From Candidatus Pacearchaeota archaeon (lineage in GTDB: Archaea; Nanobdellota; Nanobdellia; Pacearchaeales; GW2011-AR1): a DNA stretch of 6,234 bases. The stretch lies in contig NZDU01000066.1 of assembly GCA_002688875.1 (NCBI GenBank), positions 1 through 6,234 of the forward strand, given 5' to 3'. Below, piece after piece: positions 4,347 to 6,234 of this stretch (the first letter of the stretch is position 1; every line of letters begins with the position of its first letter). The notes beneath the pieces are model-generated. The model saw only the letters and a list, made by a program, of their open reading frames with translations, was not told the DNA's origin and did not search any database. The position numbers and the translations under genes were made by a program.

Positions 4347-5782
4347 TATTCGTCGTCGTCTGTGTTTACACTTGAGATGAGGTCCCGTAGGCCTTTGGAG
4401 GCTACTTTGGCGGCAACTTTCGATCCAGATCCTGTGACCGGAGTACCGGTCGCTTCGCTCTGCCTTGTGGCACTTGGCAAAACTGTACTTGATCTTTTCA
4501 TACCAGCATACATATTAGTTCGTTGTTTGCTAAATGATATGTCATCTGCTTCATCCATATCTGCGATACGTAAAGTGTCAATGTTAAAATCTAAATCTAC
4601 TTTTTGTCCAACGCCACTACTACTTCTAGTTTTCATAAACTGTACTTGATACCTGCCACGTTCACGCATTGCTCTGCTTGTGAATATACCAATTACGTTA
4701 TCACTTGTTTGAATTTTACTTAATCCACCTGCAATATGTGAATGATCAAATTCAATTTCTTCTACTGCATCTCTGTTTAATTGTGAAGCAGTTACTAATA
4801 ATGTATCTACATCTACTGCAAGGTTACGCAATTCTTCTGACACATACTTGTCTTTTACAAATAAGTCTGATGGTGATACACGTCTGCTTATTGGCATCAT
4901 CAAATCTAAATAATCTACTAATACAGCATCACATTTTACTTTGTGTTTTATTTCAAATTCTTTAATATATGTTCTAATTCTTAATGACGTTGATCCTGAT
5001 GGCAAATATTTTATTATCAACTTGCCTGATTCTTTAGATTTTTGTTTAACTTTTAATTCTACATTGTCTAAATTTTTAAATACTTCACGTGCTGGTGTAT
5101 CACTAACCATACAATCAATTCTCATGGCACATAGAAGTTCACTTAATTCTAAAGTAACATAAACTACATTTAATCCTTGTTCAACCCAGTTCACTGCAAG
5201 GTTCTGCAAGAATAAACTTTTACCTGCACCTGACCCACCTGCAAATAAATTAAGTTCACCTTTATTAAATCCACCAAATAATTTTTGATCTATTAAACTC
5301 CAACCAGTTGCTATTTTTCCATGATTGTCTTTTAATGCAGTTAATCTTCCTCTAGGGTCTGCAAAATAATCTATACCTAAATCTTTTGTTAATCCTACTT
5401 CTACTGCTTCTTTTATTTTTTCTTCAACAGCACCATACTCACCTTTTTCTAACATATCTGCTGATGTTAAAATTGCTCCTTCAAGTGCCTTATGTCTACT
5501 AAATTTTTCAAACTCATCTAAAAACCAATTATAATGTTCTGGATCAATGTTTTCTGCACTTTTTAACTCAACACCTGTTTTTGCTTTAACCATTCCAATG
5601 TCTGGCAATTTTTTATAATCGTTTGCATAATCTTTTATAAACTTGGCTACTGTTTTTAATTCTCTATCAAAGTATTGTGGGTTAAAAATATTTTGTACTC
5701 TAGCAAATGATTCAGCATCATTCAGCATCATTTCCAAAAATAATTGTTGTAAGTCTTTATTATAATTTATTACGTCAGCCAT
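4346..5782 (-). CDS. 41: Replicative DNA helicase, T4 gp41 / DnaB type
   Basis: The 478-aa protein is a full-length phage DnaB-family hexameric helicase, unwinding DNA 5' to 3' ahead of the fork and working with a primase. The N-terminal domain (about 1-130) is helical (LFLEMMLNDAESFARVQNIF). The RecA-like core has GGFNKGELNLFAGGSGAGKS (170-189; Walker A at 182-189 with K188), YVTLELSE (208-215; E212 as the catalytic glutamate candidate), AVLVDYLDLM (286-295; Walker B, D290), TASQLNRDA (331-339; sensor Q334) and MKTRSSSGVG (383-392; arginine-finger region). A Ser/Thr/Ala/Gly-rich linker (about 431-465) leads to a terminal KGLRDLISSVNTDDDE, perhaps a docking peptide for loader or primase. Its start overlaps the iron permease stop by eight bases and its stop overlaps the next start. 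The tail is coded with more G and C than the body. The gene symbol follows T4 naming. Confidence 0.95.
   Translation of the reverse strand: MADVINYNKDLQQLFLEMMLNDAESFARVQNIFNPQYFDRELKTVAKFIKDYANDYKKLPDIGMVKAKTGVELKSAENIDPEHYNWFLDEFEKFSRHKALEGAILTSADMLEKGEYGAVEEKIKEAVEVGLTKDLGIDYFADPRGRLTALKDNHGKIATGWSLIDQKLFGGFNKGELNLFAGGSGAGKSLFLQNLAVNWVEQGLNVVYVTLELSELLCAMRIDCMVSDTPAREVFKNLDNVELKVKQKSKESGKLIIKYLPSGSTSLRIRTYIKEFEIKHKVKCDAVLVDYLDLMMPISRRVSPSDLFVKDKYVSEELRNLAVDVDTLLVTASQLNRDAVEEIEFDHSHIAGGLSKIQTSDNVIGIFTSRAMRERGRYQVQFMKTRSSSGVGQKVDLDFNIDTLRIADMDEADDISFSKQRTNMYAGMKRSSTVLPSATRQSEATGTPVTGSGSKVAAKVASKGLRDLISSVNTDDDE
4434..4453. repeat. Inverted repeat in the helicase tail coding region
   Basis: GACCGG at 4436-4441 and CCGGTC at 4446-4451 form a perfect 6-bp stem around AGTA. 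It can extend to eight pairs (4434-4453) with one G-T pair. It lies in the Gly/Ser/Thr-rich linker of the helicase, in a GC-rich patch. It may be an mRNA hairpin or simply a product of the linker codons; there is no T-run. Confidence 0.4.
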
Positions 5783-6234
5783 TGTGTTCTACTACTTCTA
5801 ATAATTCGTGGGCACCATTATAAGCAAAGTATATTGCCAACGCAATTAAGAGTACAGAACTAACTCTAAAAAATAATTTCGTTGACATCATTGCTATGGT
5901 GCCATTCAACACAGCATATATTACTAATAATGCACAACCACCAAGTGCACCGCCTACTGCAATAGATCTAATTTCAGAAATTGAACTAGAGAGTAAGGCC
6001 GCATAAAATAATACAATTTCAAATCCTTCTCTAACAATTGCAAGAAATACTGTAAATGCTAATGCCAAAGCCGCCCCTTTGGTAATTGCTTTATCAACAG
6101 TACCCATGACGTGTTGCTGGGCACCATGGCACCATACAGCAACATAAAATAAAAATGCTGACGCAACAATCATAGTTACACCTTCAAACAGTTCTTCGTG
6201 GGCATGAGTTAAAGTTTTAATATATGTAAATGCC
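5775..6234 (-). CDS. FTR1/EfeU-family iron permease, C-terminal part (N-terminus beyond window)
   Basis: The reading frame is open to the right edge, giving 152 visible residues; the ATG at 6173-6171 is internal (the frame upstream reads THAHEELFEGVTMIV). The family uses REGxE motifs in membrane helices to bind iron during import across the cytoplasmic membrane. Here VREGFE lies at 6035-6018, matching the second such motif, and HEELFEG precedes it as in bacterial FTR1/EfeU. Alternating hydrophobic segments (MIVASAFLFYVAVW, ALALAFTVFLAIV, GGALGGCALLVIYAVL, VSSVLLIALAIYFAY) fit the last membrane helices, and the end HELLEVVEHNG resembles the family's conserved HELQE. The C-terminus therefore looks complete. 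The stop overlaps the gp41 helicase start by eight bases, placing a transport gene inside a replication operon. Whether both REGxE motifs exist cannot be seen. Confidence 0.87.
   Translation of the reverse strand, partial: AFTYIKTLTHAHEELFEGVTMIVASAFLFYVAVWCHGAQQHVMGTVDKAITKGAALALAFTVFLAIVREGFEIVLFYAALLSSSISEIRSIAVGGALGGCALLVIYAVLNGTIAMMSTKLFFRVSSVLLIALAIYFAYNGAHELLEVVEHNG

Noticed and set aside
4329..5162. Several open frames on the plus strand opposite the helicase gene
   Set aside because: They mirror a strongly supported gene, have low-complexity hydrophobic translations and no start signals.
5711..5730. Perfect tandem 10-bp repeat TTCAGCATCA inside the helicase gene
   Set aside because: The length is not a multiple of three and the encoded MMLNDAESFA is ordinary for the gp41 N-terminal helix, so it looks like coincidental codon choice rather than a duplication.

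Overview
This AT-rich 6.2 kb window most likely comes from a tailed, T4-like (myovirus-type) phage of a marine bacterium. The anchor is a complete replicative DnaB-type helicase of the T4 gp41 kind. Around it are genes typical of the accessory regions of marine T4-like phages: a CxxxCxxC radical SAM protein with an N-terminal cysteine module, a glycosyltransferase, a tRNA gene with an encoded CCA, and a SET-domain protein. Genes overlap or nearly touch, almost all are on the minus strand, and recognisable Shine-Dalgarno sites are scarce. The host cannot be fixed from the sequence; a cyanobacterium or a SAR11-like bacterium are the obvious candidates, and this is inference.

In transcription order on the minus strand (high to low coordinates), the window opens inside an FTR1/EfeU-type iron permease (5775-6234, its N-terminus beyond the edge). 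Its stop overlaps the start of the gp41 helicase (4346-5782). Next come a small unknown protein (4161-4346), the radical SAM protein (2996-4150) and an unknown 157-aa protein (2529-3002), coupled by short overlaps or gaps. A short plus-strand gene that appears frameshifted (2338-2543) meets this operon tail to tail.

Then follows a run of separately promoted small genes: a YqgE/AlgH (UPF0301) protein (1731-2324), an antibiotic-biosynthesis-monooxygenase-fold protein (1373-1693), a 42-codon ORF matching the C-terminal active-site end of an amidinotransferase (1232-1360), a 62-aa unknown (1020-1208) and tRNA-Leu(CAA) (927-1014). Three of these genes carry a TATAAWTA octamer exactly six bases before the ATG, which looks like a T4-type late promoter giving almost leaderless mRNAs. 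After a GC-rich hairpin come the SET-domain gene (402-848), a 61-aa chimera with a SET-paralogous N-terminus and a SufD-type C-terminal motif (233-418), and the start of a glycosyltransferase (1-212).

The most unusual aspects are: (i) two very small ORFs that each keep the active-site cysteine segment of a large enzyme (SufD-like; glycine-amidinotransferase-like) without the rest of it; (ii) an iron permease joined to a replication helicase; (iii) a YqgE/AlgH protein in a phage; and (iv) the fixed octamer-ATG spacing. An iron/Fe-S theme (permease, SufD motif, radical SAM, ABM fold) is suggestive but unproven.
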